Shown in pieces: positions 31,430 through 43,653 of a DNA stretch of 64,000 nucleotides; the first letter of the stretch is position 1, and every line of letters starts with the position of its first letter. The notes below the pieces were generated by a model that made no database searches, was not told the origin of the DNA, and saw only the letters and a list, made by a program, of their open reading frames with translations. The stretch spans positions 12,518,858 to 12,582,857 of the forward strand of contig OX387190.1 in NCBI GenBank assembly GCA_947561395.2, given 5' to 3'. The position numbers and the translations under genes were made by a program. The DNA is from Buxus sempervirens (taxonomy: Eukaryota; Streptophyta; Magnoliopsida; Buxales; Buxaceae).

Positions 31430-31930
31430 GATTACCTCTTGTGAGAGAGATGGGTTACCTCCTATGGGGGAGATATAATTACGTTGTGATTGCATCCAAC
31501 AGGGGAGATGTGTGTGTTACCACTTGCGGGTGAGTGTGTTACCTCCTACGGGAGAGATGGGTTACCACCTGCAAGTGAGACGTGTTAACTCCTGCGGGAG
31601 AGACCTCCTGTGGGGGAGATGTGTGTGTTACCACCTGCGGGTGAGATGTGTTACCTCCTGCGGGAGATACCTCATGTAGGGGAGATGTGATTACTACGTG
31701 GTTGCATCCCACATGGGAGATGAGTGTGTGAGTTATCACCTGAAGGTGAGGGAGTTATCTCCTGCAGGGGAGATGTAGGTGCTATGTGTTTACATTCTGC
31801 GGTTGAGTTATGCTATCTTCTATGGAGGGTGCCTGCGATCTTAGAGATATGCATTCTCCTGCAGAGGAGGTGTGGATACTATCTGTTTACATCCTGCGGT
31901 AGAAGTAGGCTACTACCTGAAGGTGAGCTT
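31430..31930 (+). repeat. Minisatellite TTACCWCCTGCGGG in S1
   Basis: More than fifteen imperfect copies of GTTACCTCCTGCGGGAGAGA and variants over 500 bp. Confidence 0.9.
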
Positions 31931-32175
31931 TAATTACTAATTATATATGATTTGTTTTCTTTTAAAAAGAAAGAGATTGATTGATCAGTTTTGCCATGTT
32001 TTGAAAAGAACGGTTTTGAAAGAAATATTAAATGACATGATTAACATGATGAATTGTTTTGGGAAAAGTATTTGTATTAATTTGGAGAAAATTGTAGATT
32101 TGACTTAGACGGCTGTCTTCTTGATCTAACAATATTTGTGATATTGTTTTGCAACTCATGAAAGGATTGTAAATG

Positions 32176-32179
<4 letters not shown>

Positions 32180-32206
<27 letters not shown>
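32180..32206. repeat. (TA)n microsatellite in S1
   Basis: About 13 uninterrupted TA units. Confidence 0.95.
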
Positions 32207-32211
<5 letters not shown>

Positions 32212-32238
32212 TTTTCTTTCATGCATGTTGCTACTTGC

Positions 32239-32255
32239 TGAGATTTTATATCTCA
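32239..32255 (+). other. LTR stem-loop TGAGAT-TTTAT-ATCTCA (S1)
   Basis: A perfect 6-bp stem about 26 bp before the acceptor-like TTTGTTTGCAG. Confidence 0.7.
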
Positions 32256-32628
32256 TTCTTGCTTTTAAATGTTTTGTTTGCAGGTGATCTTGGAGAGGAC
32301 GCCTTGGGTTAGTCTGATAGTGGGCTTGCATTGTAGAATATCCAGAAGACAAAAGTAGGATATTAATATAGATGTTTTTATTTTCTTAGAATAATAGTAG
32401 ATGATCTAGTAGAGTTTGGGAGTTAGTTAAATTGTAGTTGCCTTTCATTTGAATGTTTAATGTAATAGTAAGAATCAGATTCTAATGAATAATTTAAGCT
32501 TCCTAGCACTTTGATAACTCTTAAATCTTTTAGTCTTATCTTTTGAGCTAATTGTGATGTGCTACAAGTTAATGCCTTGATCCGAGTCATATAAAAAAAA
32601 TGACCTGGATTCGGGGCGTTACAAAAAG

Positions 32629-33219
32629 TTGCCAGTACTCTCAAGTTAAAGAACCAAGTTCTTTTGAAGAGGAAATGCAACAAAAAGAATGATGTATTGC
32701 AATGGATGAAGAAATCAGGGCACTATAGAAAAATGACACGTGGGAGATTGTTGATTTACCAAAAAGTAAAGAAGATGTTGGAATGAAATGGATTTACAAG
32801 ATGAAGTACAAACCTGATGGTTCAATTCAAAGATTCAAGGCTCAATTGGTTGCAAAGGGCTATATGCAATGAGAAGGTATAGATTTTACAGAAACATACG
32901 CTCCAGTTTCTAGATTTGATAATATTCGAATTGTTTTAGCTATTGATGCATATTACAAGAGGGTTGTTTATTAGTTTGATGTTAAATCTACCTTCTTAAA
33001 TGGTTGTTTGGATGATGAAGTCTATGTGTAGCAACCACAAGGATATGAAGTTATAGGCGAAGAGAAGAAAGTGCACAAGCTAAAGAAGGCACTCTATGGC
33101 CTAAAGCAAGCACCAAGGGCATGGTATGAGAGGATTGATAGTTATTTCACTCAACGTGGCTTTCAAAGAAGTGAAAGTGAGCCCACTTTGTATGTCAAAT
33201 CAAGAGAAGTGGGTGAACT
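32629..33219 (+). pseudogene. Copia reverse transcriptase, N-terminal part
   Basis: VKEPSSFEE-type linker, then WIYKMKYKPDGSIQRFKAQLVAKG, FTETYAPVSRF, KSTFLNG and [17 protein letters not shown] motifs. Several stops replace Gln or Trp codons (TAG, TGA). It is cut after REVGEL by S2. Confidence 0.92.
33215..33219. repeat. Target duplication of S2 (GAACT)
   Basis: GAACT at 33215-33219 and 49685-49689, exact. Confidence 0.93.
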
Positions 33220-33245
33220 TGTAGAATCCTGAATTTTCCCAATAC

Positions 33246-33249
33246 AAAA

Positions 33250-33281
<32 letters not shown>
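33246..33281. repeat. (AAAT)n microsatellite in S2
   Basis: About nine tetranucleotide units immediately inside the LTR start. Confidence 0.95.
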
Positions 33282-33282
<1 letters not shown>

Positions 33283-33767
33283 AATTAGAGAGGTTTGGAA
33301 GTATAGAGGAATTAAAAAGGAGGAAAATAGAAATTAAAAATAGGAATTTAAATTTACACCATAAGTAAGGATTTGGAGAATTAATATTTAGAATTTAAAT
33401 TTCAAATTATGAAGAGAAATAATAAGAATAAAATAATTTGGAGAATTTGGAGAAATTCAATGATTAAGTGTGGAAAATAAAGGGTATTTTAGTCATTTTC
33501 TAATTAGTCAAATTCATAAAAGGATTAATTAATTAATTATTAGATTTGGAAACTTAATCAGGTTCAATTTGAGTTTAGTTGGATTTAAATAGTAATTTAT
33601 GGTTTAAAAGAAGGAAAAATGGCCTACTTGTAATTATGTATATTTAGGGGGCCTTAATTTGAGAAATATGTGAGATAATAGAGTGTTTAGGTAATATTTT
33701 AAAATAGGGGTAATAAATAGCACGAAAATTAAATAAATTAAGAGTTTCTATTGTAGAGAATTTAGGA

Positions 33768-33772
33768 GATAA
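33768..33772. repeat. Target duplication of S3 (GATAA)
   Basis: GATAA at 33768-33772 and 39427-39431, exact. Confidence 0.93.
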
Positions 33773-34114
33773 TGTAACGCCTCGACCTCGGGTCAGTGCA
33801 AAACCGGCACCCAACCCGAACCCGGTTCGCTACTGTAACAACCCAAGTCCGGTTCAACAACCAAACCCGAGGTGTTACCACGAAGCTGGGGTCAAATACA
33901 AACTAAGATTCACAATAAATTTTAAAGTTAGTTAATTACATCAGAGTTCTAATGGGAAATAAAACAATTTTTCATTCAATTTAATCAAATCAGTTTACAA
34001 TAAAATTTGTTTAATCAAAATGTGGACAATAATATCAATTATAATTCTACCCATCAAATAAACCCCATCTTCATGATCTCTCCAAGCAAAACTGAAAAAT
34101 AGGTAAAAACGGAG

Positions 34115-34130
34115 TGAGATTTACATCTCA
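34115..34130 (-). other. LTR stem-loop TGAGAT-GTAA-ATCTCA (S3)
   Basis: A perfect 6-bp stem with a GTAA loop, a GNRA-type loop if it is formed in RNA. Confidence 0.7.
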
Positions 34131-34823
34131 GCAAGTAGCAAGTGCATGCAATTAAAACAGTCTAATGTAAGCAAATAGTCGTGAAGTATGCGATTAATCA
34201 ACGCTAAGGCGAGAAATTCAAGTTATCAATGCTAAATCCAAATAAGGTGATAAGACATGTAATCATACGTAAATACTAGCAAAAAGATGTTATCGATAAA
34301 TAACACCGACGAAAGCGTTAAAGCACGTGTCATTGCAGAACTCACAAAGATGATAAGTTTTTGAGATGACACTCAACCACAAGCAATACCACCGTGCGAC
34401 TTAAGGGCGAAGCTACTAATGATACTCAAACCCATAAACATCACATTAGATAGGAGCCGTAGTCATCGACTTATTGCGCATGAACTCAGTAGAGTTGGTA
34501 TGTACCACCAGCATGCCGCCCCAAAATCAATACATAGAGATAGCCGCTTATCCACATGTACAGGGAATCACCAACGGCGCACCGGGGTGTCCCTTCAGAC
34601 ATAGGACCTTCCAGAGCGAACTAACTTGCAAAGGAAGCGCGCTCGCACTTAGGAGTAACTTAATCCAAAAGAAATACCACTTAGCTAACCAGCCAAAACT
34701 ATGAATCCATATAAAGCTAAGCCCACTGACACAAACCACGATAAAATCACATACGGGAGGACACGCTACTATAGGAGGCATACACACCTTTACCCGTAAA
34801 GGATTATACATCTCTACAACAGA

Positions 34824-34828
34824 GGATT
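34824..34828. repeat. Target duplication of S4 (GGATT)
   Basis: GGATT at 34824-34828 and 37246-37250, exact. Confidence 0.93.
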
Positions 34829-37245
34829 TGTAACGCCCCGGATCCAGGTTTATTTAAACACATAAACCCAAATCTGGTTCGTTAGGGAAAATGGCCCAAA
34901 ACAACTATTCCAGACTTAAACAATTTCGTTTATTATATCAGAGTGCGGAAATAAAAAAAAAACATCTTTCAGAAAGCACGGAATTAAACTACCAAAATAA
35001 TCTTTTTATATTTCATATATGAAGTCTGGAAATGGTTCAACTAAATCACATAAATCACATCCACCAAGGGTGTGGAATAAAGATACCAATCATCTTTCAA
35101 ATAACATCAAACTCCTCAATTAAAATACTAAAGTTAATCCCTGAGAAAATAAATCTAAATATCTCCCCATGTCCTCCTAGACTTACACATGAATGAAATA
35201 GTCTTCTTCCTGGTAATCACAGTAATCCCCCGGAGTATCTACCCCAGCAACGTTCTCTCCAGGAATATCTGAAAACAAAACCGATAAAACAATAATGTGA
35301 GAAACAACATCTCAGTAAGTAGTCATGCAAATAGTTGACTACAATAAAATATGCATCGCTTAATCCGAATAATCACAATAAGAATCAAGACAACAATGAA
35401 ATACAATTTGTCCACCTCATGGGACTCATGAAATAGTATACCAGAAAAAGAGAGTATACATGTGCCAATATGCTACCTAACCGAATTACGATGGACTAGC
35501 CGCCCTGTATTCTGGCTATTCAACACCAATGAAAGAACCCAACCATGAGTTAGCATGTATGGCCTAACCAATCCAGGAGTGGGTAACGTATCGACCGACC
35601 AATCCAGGAGCGGTACCATCCTCGAGATGATGGAATGCCTCAGACACAAAATTCAAACTCCTCTAATACGCATTTCACTTACTAGCTATTCTATGGATCC
35701 ATATAACTGCTAAGCCCACTCAACAGTGAGAAAACCAACCAGGGTAATGGGCATACTTCTCAATAACACCCACCAAAATACAGAACCATATCTGTAACCA
35801 AATCCACCCATGCGGGAAACAATAAATCAAGCACCAGCCTTGTCACACCAGTGACCCAAAACCAAAACAGAATGCACCAAGTCATATGTCCAAAACTCCA
35901 GGTTTCAACGGGCCAATATGTCCCGAATGTGTATCGACTCCATCGATGCACAATATACCTTCATATCACCCAAATACAGGTGTATGAACTCACAAAACCA
36001 TCCTTGGTTAAAAGAAAAATCTTTTGGAACAATAGAATCAAGTAAAAGTGCATCTTTAGAAACATCTACCCAAAATCTTTATACCCCAATCTTGATGGTA
36101 CATTGGTTAAATTTGGATAAAAAAATTTTCGTGGTGAAAAACTAGGTTTAAAAGTCAATTTCCAAAATCTGACAGACTGGTCGCTTGAGCGACCAAGGGC
36201 GCTCGATCAGCCTTACAGAATAGATTAATTCAGGGTAGGTCGCTCAAGCGACAATTCAATCTAGGTAAAATTGCTCTCAGGTTTTGAATAAATACATAGG
36301 TCGCTTGAGCGACTGTTCAGGCAGCCCGATACGTGAAAAATCCATAACTTTGCGAAATTCCATACAAATTCCACAACTCAATATTCAATGCATCAAAACC
36401 ATTCTAAATCATTCTAAAATACTTTATAAACATGCTAGAACAATTCCCAATAATTTAAACATCATAAATAACAAAAACAAATGCATCAAACACCAAATAA
36501 CCATGTATATCGTCTAAACATGAATTTAGATTTTATGCAAGCGTCAAGGGACTACTTACCTGCTTCTAGGAACTTAAACCTTCTCTAAGAGCAACGAAAT
36601 ATCACTCCTAAGTTTGTCAAATGATCCCAATAAGCCTGATCACGTCTGGGTTAAGAAAATCACGTTTTTAGAATCTAGCAACATATCTATCTCTCCAAAA
36701 ACAAAGATGTTTATTACTTGCTCTTACCTGAGTTCTTTGTGCACAAAAATCCTCTCTTTTCCTTCTCTGAAACGGCTCCAACAGTTGTTTAGGGTTTGAT
36801 TTAGTCACAAGACAACTAGGAGAAGAAAATAGGAAGCAAGAGGAAACCACACAGCTGTTTCTATTGTTGGGTTTTAAGCTCAACGTGATTCAATCCATGC
36901 ACTACTAGGTTTGTGTATTATTTTAAAGTCTTTTTTACTATATTACCCTCTTCACTAAACCAACACAATCAAACCAACTCAACCCTTGGGTCAACCCACT
37001 ATCATTGGGTTCGACCAACCCCTTTTATTCTCCTTGTTTATTTCTTACTTTATTCTTACTAATATAAACCATAGCAACAATAATTATTATATTAAATTAA
37101 TACTTAGCCAATAATCATGAACTCACCTTATATAGGCTCTCCTGTCATCTCTAGTTCATCTTGAACTCCTCTGGGTTGAACCAAAATCTCATCTCCTGCA
37201 TATTATTATCCAATTAGTCTATTTACTAAAATCTGGGATTTTACA
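34829..37245 (-). mobile_element. S4: solo LTR nested in S3
   Basis: 2417 bp, plus-strand ends TGTAACGCCCCGG and GGGATTTTACA (minus LTR). It contains a GT donor-like CAG|GTAAGTAG at 36559, a module of GGTCGCTTGAGCGAC palindromes (36178-36315), the stem-loop (35298-35314) and acceptor-like TTTTCAG ending 35269. No coding region. Confidence 0.93.
36178..36315. repeat. GGTCGCTTGAGCGAC palindrome module of S4
   Basis: Three strong palindromes (GTCGCTTGAGCGAC or GTCGCTCAAGCGAC), spaced 50-60 bp apart. Confidence 0.88.
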
Positions 37246-40200
37246 GGATTACCCATCTCTGCCATAAAAGCTAATATCAACTCAACCACAGGAGCCGTAT
37301 CACTCAACCGTAAAAGAAAAGCGAATAACATCGTACCACAATCCAATTCATGCCAAAATATTCAATCCCAAGAGAAAAACATGCAATTTCCAAATTATAA
37401 AGCCTTTTTCAAAATAACATATGCAATTTCCAAATTATATTAAAAAAACATATGCAATTTCAAAATTATAAACCCAAAATAAAGCCTGTTTCAAAATAAC
37501 ATATGCAATTTCCAAATTATATTAAAAAAACTCATGAATCATAAATTCAATGAAAATCAGAGTTTATACAATTTCAAAAACCAATATTCATATTTAAAGC
37601 ACAAATAAAAGTAACTCAAGTTTTTCTTAAAGTTTTCCTTATTAATCCCCTTATTATAATCCAAGTTCCCATCTTAATACTTAAGATAGTTTCTATTTCA
37701 GTTTTCTGTATTTTTATTTTCCATTATATCCTACAGACCTAAGATATAGCTTAGAAGATGTTTTTAATCCATAATTACCAGTTGTATTATTCCTAACATT
37801 ATCCCATACCATTTAGACATTTTCATGCACCAACCTTTCATTATAACCTCCAATTAATTGGTTAATTTTCCGAATCTAATTTTATAAATTTTTATACCTT
37901 AATTAGGTCTTTATAAAGATGCTAGTATGGTTAACTTATTAGAAAAATTATTGAATATTTATTCGTATTACAAAAATCCCCAAAATCTAAATTTTCTGCA
38001 TAGAGCGCCTACCCTAGTAAGCTAGGCGATCCTAGGCGCTCATACAAATTTCAGTTAAAAATTTCCAGATTTACCAAGTTCGGATTTTTAGGCTTTTGCC
38101 TTGAGTTTAATTAGTATAAATTAATCCCCTAACATTCTAAATCATACCTAAAACCCTCTAGATTAATTTGCATCAATTAATTTCCAACCTATTACTATCA
38201 CATGATCATACCTATGATTATTCAATACTTTTCATATTTCTTCAAGTTTCGATTTTTGTGCTTAGCCTTTGGGTTTAATTAGTCTAAAATAATTTCCTAA
38301 CATTCTAAATCATACCTACAACACTCTAGATTAATTTGGGTCAATTAAATACCATCCCATGAATATTTACATGATCAAACCAAGATTTCTTCATTATTTT
38401 AGCAAATCCTTCAAGAACACAAAACTCTAAAATATAAACCAGTCGATTCCATGTAAAATCCTTTCCGACTAATCAACCTAAACCATAATAAATCACAGAA
38501 AACAAAACCATGCAATTCCTCCAGTTTTCAAGGGTTACTACTTGCCTCATGCGCTAAATCCATCTTCTTTCTAAAGTTTCTAAATCTAGGCCGAACTTCT
38601 GCTCCCAATCACACCAACCTAAAATTCTCCAATTCCAATCTCCATCGTTCACATTGTATATCCATCAGTTGTAACCAAAACCTCCAAATTTGAAGTCGAT
38701 CCACCGTCCAGATTTTCCCTGATCTCGATTTGATAGAGACTGGTCATACATCTCCAGCAACCTTCTTCTTCCTTTCTCTCCCTCTTTTCTCTCAAGATTT
38801 AACCCACGAAAATTCTCTCTTGTCTCATCTTACTCTCCTATTTATACGTGGCTTTAGAAGTCCTAAACCAACCCTAATAGGCTCCTTTAATTGGGCTAAC
38901 CCAAGGGTGGTCTAATTAAAGTTTAACTCCTTCTAATTAATTCCTACTTTTTCTCCACCTTCTATTTTTCTACTAAAACAATACTAATCAAATCTTGTAT
39001 TATTTAAACTCCTCCTTACAACCTAATTTCGTGTCTAACACTCACTTAAATCCTAAATATCACCTTAAACCCAAATTAAGTTACTTTTCTCCCAATTAAG
39101 ACCCAAATTTACCTAATTACCCTTTTTCCTCTTTTATGCTTTAGTTATCACTATTTTATTTCTAACTTGACTTAATAAATTATTTCCTTCTATTTCTTAA
39201 CCTTAATTATCATTTAATGATTTATTTCATAATTTACACTTTTTCTGAAAATTACCAAAATATCCTTTTAGGCTAATTTCCTTAAAAGTCCTTTATTTAC
39301 AATTTATTACTTATTTGAATTACTTATCCTCCAAATCTTCACTTTTTATTTTAATTATAACTTAACTTATAGTTTCTTTTATTTATATATTTATTTATTT
39401 ATTATGTGAAAATTCGGGGTCTTACAGATAAGATTTAGAAAGGTGAACTAAGGAAAGGCCAGAAAATGGGTTAGTTGATAAGTTCCAAGTCTAATTAGGA
39501 GAGTTTAAAAAAAAGAGAGAATTAAAGAGGAATTTGGGGTTTCTCAATAGTCCAAACATATGGAAAAAAATATCTATATATAAGAGCTTGCACGATTGGT
39601 AAATATATAGAGAGATAGAGAAGAAAACAAGACACCTTTTGGAGAAGAAGACTTGCTGCAGAATTCCGACCAGCAGTCATCAAATTAAGATTTGGAGATT
39701 TTCAATGGTTGGATTGGCCTCAAATTTGGAGGTAATGTTCATGACTCGTGGGGCTTCAATCTGAACTGTGGAGATTTAATTTGGAGATCTCTAGAGTGTT
39801 GCGAAAATTTCAGAAAATTGGTGAACAATCGGGTTTATTGGAAAGTTTCGTATATTCAGGCAAGTAGCAAACATTTTGAAAACTGGAGGAATTGCATGTT
39901 TTCCGTATAATTTAGATGTTTATTCTTGGTTTGCTTAAATTCAGATTTTGGTTTCAAGTGTGGATTTCCTAGATTGGTATTGTTTCATAAATTTTAAGAA
40001 AAACTTGAGAAAAGTGTTGATTAAGAAAGAATTATCTAATTAAAAAAATTCTAAATCAATAAATAATTGATGGGAATAGATTAGGATTATTGTAGAAGTG
40101 ATTTAGAATGAGGTTATGATGATTATAATGAATTAAAACTATATAAAACATGTTATATTTTGAAAATTTAGAAAACCCAGAAAATATGCTGAAATTAGCC

Positions 40201-41966
40201 TAAGCGCTCGTTGACGCTCGAGCGCTATTACAGGCGTTCCACCTGTGTATTTTTAAACAAAACTAAACAAAAGAAAATTCCCAATGCCCAAGATATGGCT
40301 TGAGCGCCATCCCAAGTGACTAAGAAGAAATTTACCCAGAAGTGGACGCTCAGTATGTTGCTCGAGCGCAATACTGAGCACCAATTGACTAAATTTTTGT
40401 AAATTTGGAATTTAAGCCCAAATCAATTTTTAATGATTTTTCTAGGGATTCTAAAGTTATAACACTTGTAATTAGGGCACCTTGAGATATAGGAATTTGC
40501 GGAATTAAATTTGAGTAAAAGAATATTAAATGAATGTAAAGATGGATTATAAGAGGTATTATGAAGGAATAAGTGGACTTGGCCTATTTAGATTGGGTTT
40601 TGGTTGATAAAACCTATTCCTAAACTTCACTACAGACCTAAATAACTCTATATAAGGATTAAATAACAATGATACTAAGATTTGACTGCTTAGGTTCTTA
40701 AATGGTGAAATTTGGACATTATTGAGTAAATTATTGAAAATATTCACCAACTAGGAGATGAATTTAAATAAAACCAAATAAATGGATTTGGTAAGTTATC
40801 TAACACTTACATATAATTAATTTAAGAGTGTTCACATTAATAAATTACTGTTTAGACATTTAATCAAGAGATTTGGCATATTTTGCTATAAATGAGATGT
40901 TTTCAAGGTTTGGAATAAGCTTTATATTTATTTTAAGATTTGAGCAATTCCTTTGCATTCAATGTTATATGTTTGGATATTTACATATGGTTTTATGGAT
41001 AATATGGCAGAATTATTGCTTTTCGTCCATGTATCTTGGAGTTGTTAAATTCCTATTTCATGTATCTTGAGATGGGATGTTTATTATATTGATTGAGCAT
41101 ATTACTTTTGAGATAATTTATTATTAAATGTTTTTGGTTGTCTATTGTGACTAGCGGGCAATGCTTAGTATAGATCCATAGTATAGCTAGGAATGAAATG
41201 GAATTATCTTTGTTAAGTTAAACATGCTTTCCACTTATGCTCCCATCATATATTTCGACGAGGCTTTCCTGTATCTGGTCATACTGCAACAATCCTTACC
41301 CGTAGTGTATCTCGACGTGGTCTTTCTTGTTGGTTATTAGTCTTGTATCTTGGCATCGGATTATCTTGGGGTTACCACAATGTGCTTTAATGGATAATTG
41401 GCATACATGTGAGATAAGTATTGGCCATGCTTGTAGTCCACACATGTGTTGGTATTAGCCATGTATTGTCCAGTGCATATCTTTGATTGGATTGGTATTC
41501 CCACTTTGTTATTATATGGATAGTTGCAGTTGATTGGATTGTATGCGCCAGCCCTTGTGTATCTCAGTTGGGTGATCTGCATTGATTGTAGGTGGAGGGA
41601 ATGGTGACCGTGTATCTCAACTCCATATCATGTAAGCCATGAGGTGGTGAACTTGGGAACAAGGAGTAGCTTAGCAAGTGGTTTTAGTTCATGAGCCCTG
41701 TGATGTCACACATGCATGGTTTGGTTTGATGAATGCTTTGATTATTATTATTGTGATTTGGTTTTATTGTCATATCTTATGACTTTATTTTTATAAATAA
41801 ATTGGACTATTTTATTTCATGCATCTTGCTATTTGTTAAGATTTATATCTCACTCTGGTTTTCCTTATTTTTCAGGTACTCTTGGTGAGGTCGACAAACT
41901 TTGGGGTAATATGTAAAAGGGTAGCGATTAACATTAGATGTGACCCAGATGTGAACTTAAACTGTA

Positions 41967-41971
41967 CTAAG
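41967..41971. repeat. Target duplication of S5 (CTAAG)
   Basis: CTAAG at 41967-41971 and 49527-49531, exact. Confidence 0.93.
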
Positions 41972-42251
41972 TGTAACGCCCCGGACCCAGTTCAACAACC
42001 AAACCCAGAGTGTTAGTAAAAATTGAGCCAGAACAAACTAAAATTTACGAGGAATTTAAAATTTTTAATTATATCAGAGTACAATTGGAAGCATAGCATG
42101 ATTAATCCAATTCAAACAAATTAATTTGCAATAAGAAATTCTTTAATCTAAATTAATTCTAGTGTCTTGAATTATAATTCTACCCATGTGTTCACTACCT
42201 CAAACTTGACGATCTTTCCAAGCATACCTAAAAAATAGGGGAAAACCGGAG

Positions 42252-42267
42252 TGAGATATAAATCTCA
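42252..42267 (-). other. LTR stem-loop TGAGAT-TTAT-ATCTCA (S5)
   Basis: A perfect 6-bp stem with a 4-nt loop, about 25 bp before the acceptor-like TTTTTTAG. Confidence 0.7.
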
Positions 42268-42808
42268 ACAAGTAGCAAGGTGCATGCAATAAAACAGACT
42301 ATTTTTATAAAATAGTCATGAGGTATATTGATAAATCAAAGCAAGGCTAAATAAATTCAGATTCATGTAAACAATCCCAACACAACGATAAAATATATAC
42401 AAACACCACATGTGCATCATAGGACTCATGAAGCAAGATAAGTCTTTGAATAGATACTCTTCATTCACTACGCCACCACGCGACTTATAAGCGAAACTAG
42501 TAATCAAATCCCATATACCTGCAACTGTAGGCTGGCAATATGGGGCCTAGACATCGACTTATTATGCACGAAACTCACGTACCAGCCACTCATATCTGAA
42601 ATACGGGTTTGGCATATACTACCCAAGCATACAGCCCCTGAATATGAACATGGGGATAGTCGCTAATCTGCACATACAGGGGACTCACCAGCAACTCAAA
42701 TCTGAAATGAGACCTTATTGACATGAAGACCCCCAATGCAAACTAACTTGCAAAGGAAGCGTGAGCGCAAACTAGGAGTATCCAACCCAAAGGAAATACC
42801 CCTTCACT

Positions 42809-42813
42809 ATTTA
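42809..42813. repeat. Target duplication of S6 (ATTTA)
   Basis: ATTTA at 42809-42813 and 47911-47915, exact. Confidence 0.92.
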
Positions 42814-43082
42814 TGTAAAACCCTGGAATTTTAGAAATTGGAATTGAGATTTAAAATTATTATATAAGAACAAAGAGGAAAAAAAGAAAAAAAGAAAAAG
42901 AGAAATCATTTGGTTGAATTAGTTCATTTAGTTTAGTGGGTTAAAAGGGTTTATTTAGTTTAGTGGTTCAAGGGGGTTGGTTCAAGTTAATGAACAGGCT
43001 CATTGGTTCCATGGGTTAAAAAAAAAAAAAACAATTGACGAGTTTTGGCATTTGGGGGTTTTGGAGCTTGGTTCGTTAGGGT

Positions 43083-43320
43083 TAGGAGAAGAAACGAGAG
43101 AAGAAAAAATCGTGGGAGAAGAAATCGAGCAAACGAGAGGAAGAAGACGAGTGGAGGAGAGGAAGAGAAGAGAGGAAGCAATCGTTTCTCTTGGTCATTC
43201 TTTGGAAGAGAGGAAGAAAACGAGTGGAGGAAGAGAAGAGAGGAAAAAAATCGTGGAGAGAAGGAGAGAAAACGAGAAGGAGAAGAAGGAAAAGAGAAGA
43301 GGAAGAGGAAAATAGAGAGA
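43083..43320 (+). repeat. Purine-rich tract in S6
   Basis: GAGGAAGA-type sequence, almost free of pyrimidines for about 240 bp, with a repeated ACGAGTGGAGGA unit. Long ORFs in both strands here are low-complexity and not genes. Confidence 0.9.
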
Positions 43321-43485
43321 GTGTTTGTGGATTGAGCGAAAATCTGTAAGTAGCATAGTTTATTCATTTTAATCAATTTTCGTTGGTTTCTTTTTTATTT
43401 TTGTTTGCTCATTCGACTACTGTTGAGTTTTCGATGGAATCCTATTTTGATCAATTTCCATTTGATTACTGTTTGGTTCTGGTTA

Positions 43486-43605
43486 TTTCTGTTTCTGTCG
43501 ATTTCTGTTTCTGTCAATGTCTGTTGGATTTCTGTTTCTGTCGATGTCTGTTGGGATTCTGTTTCTGTTGACTTCTATTGGGTTTCTGTTTCATTGGATT
43601 TCTGT
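43486..43605 (+). repeat. TTTCTGTTTCTGTYGATG minisatellite in S6
   Basis: Five to six imperfect units of 20-30 bp follow the donor-like site. Confidence 0.85.
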
Positions 43606-43648
43606 TTTGATCTAAGCATGTATTAGATTAAAGTGGTTGTTAGACTGG

Positions 43649-43653
43649 AACCC
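43649..43653. repeat. Target duplication of S7 (AACCC)
   Basis: AACCC at 43649-43653 and 45925-45929, exact. Confidence 0.88.

Larger units (their letters stand above)
29159..32623 (+). mobile_element. S1: solo LTR (Ty3/gypsy-type)
   Basis: 3465 bp, TGTAAAACCCCGAATT...GGGGCGTTACA. It has a TATA box at 29984-29990, GC donor-like GAG|GCAAGTAG at 30293, a GCGAGCGCC-type module with 65-bp repeats (30655-30980), a long minisatellite (31430-31930), a (TA)n run (32180-32206), the stem-loop (32239-32255) and acceptor-like TTTGTTTGCAG ending 32283. Copia coding is restored when S1 and one duplication are removed. Confidence 0.92.
33773..39426 (-). mobile_element. S3: solo LTR (about 3.2 kb net), interrupted by S4
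   Basis: On the plus strand it runs TGTAACGCC...GGGGTCTTACA, so the LTR is in minus orientation. Own pieces are 33773-34828 and 37251-39426. It has a TATA box (TATAAATA, 38838-38845), GC donor-like GAG|GCAAGTAG at 38545, a GAGCGCC/GGCGCTC hairpin near 38005-38042, a block shared with the gypsy LTR and S5 (about 34478-34690), the stem-loop (34115-34130) and acceptor-like TTTTTCAG ending 34092. Confidence 0.92.

Noticed and set aside
42977..43376. Overlapping 96-129 codon ORFs on both strands
   Set aside because: They are low-complexity products of the purine tract (Glu/Arg/Lys on one strand, Ser/Phe/Leu on the other).
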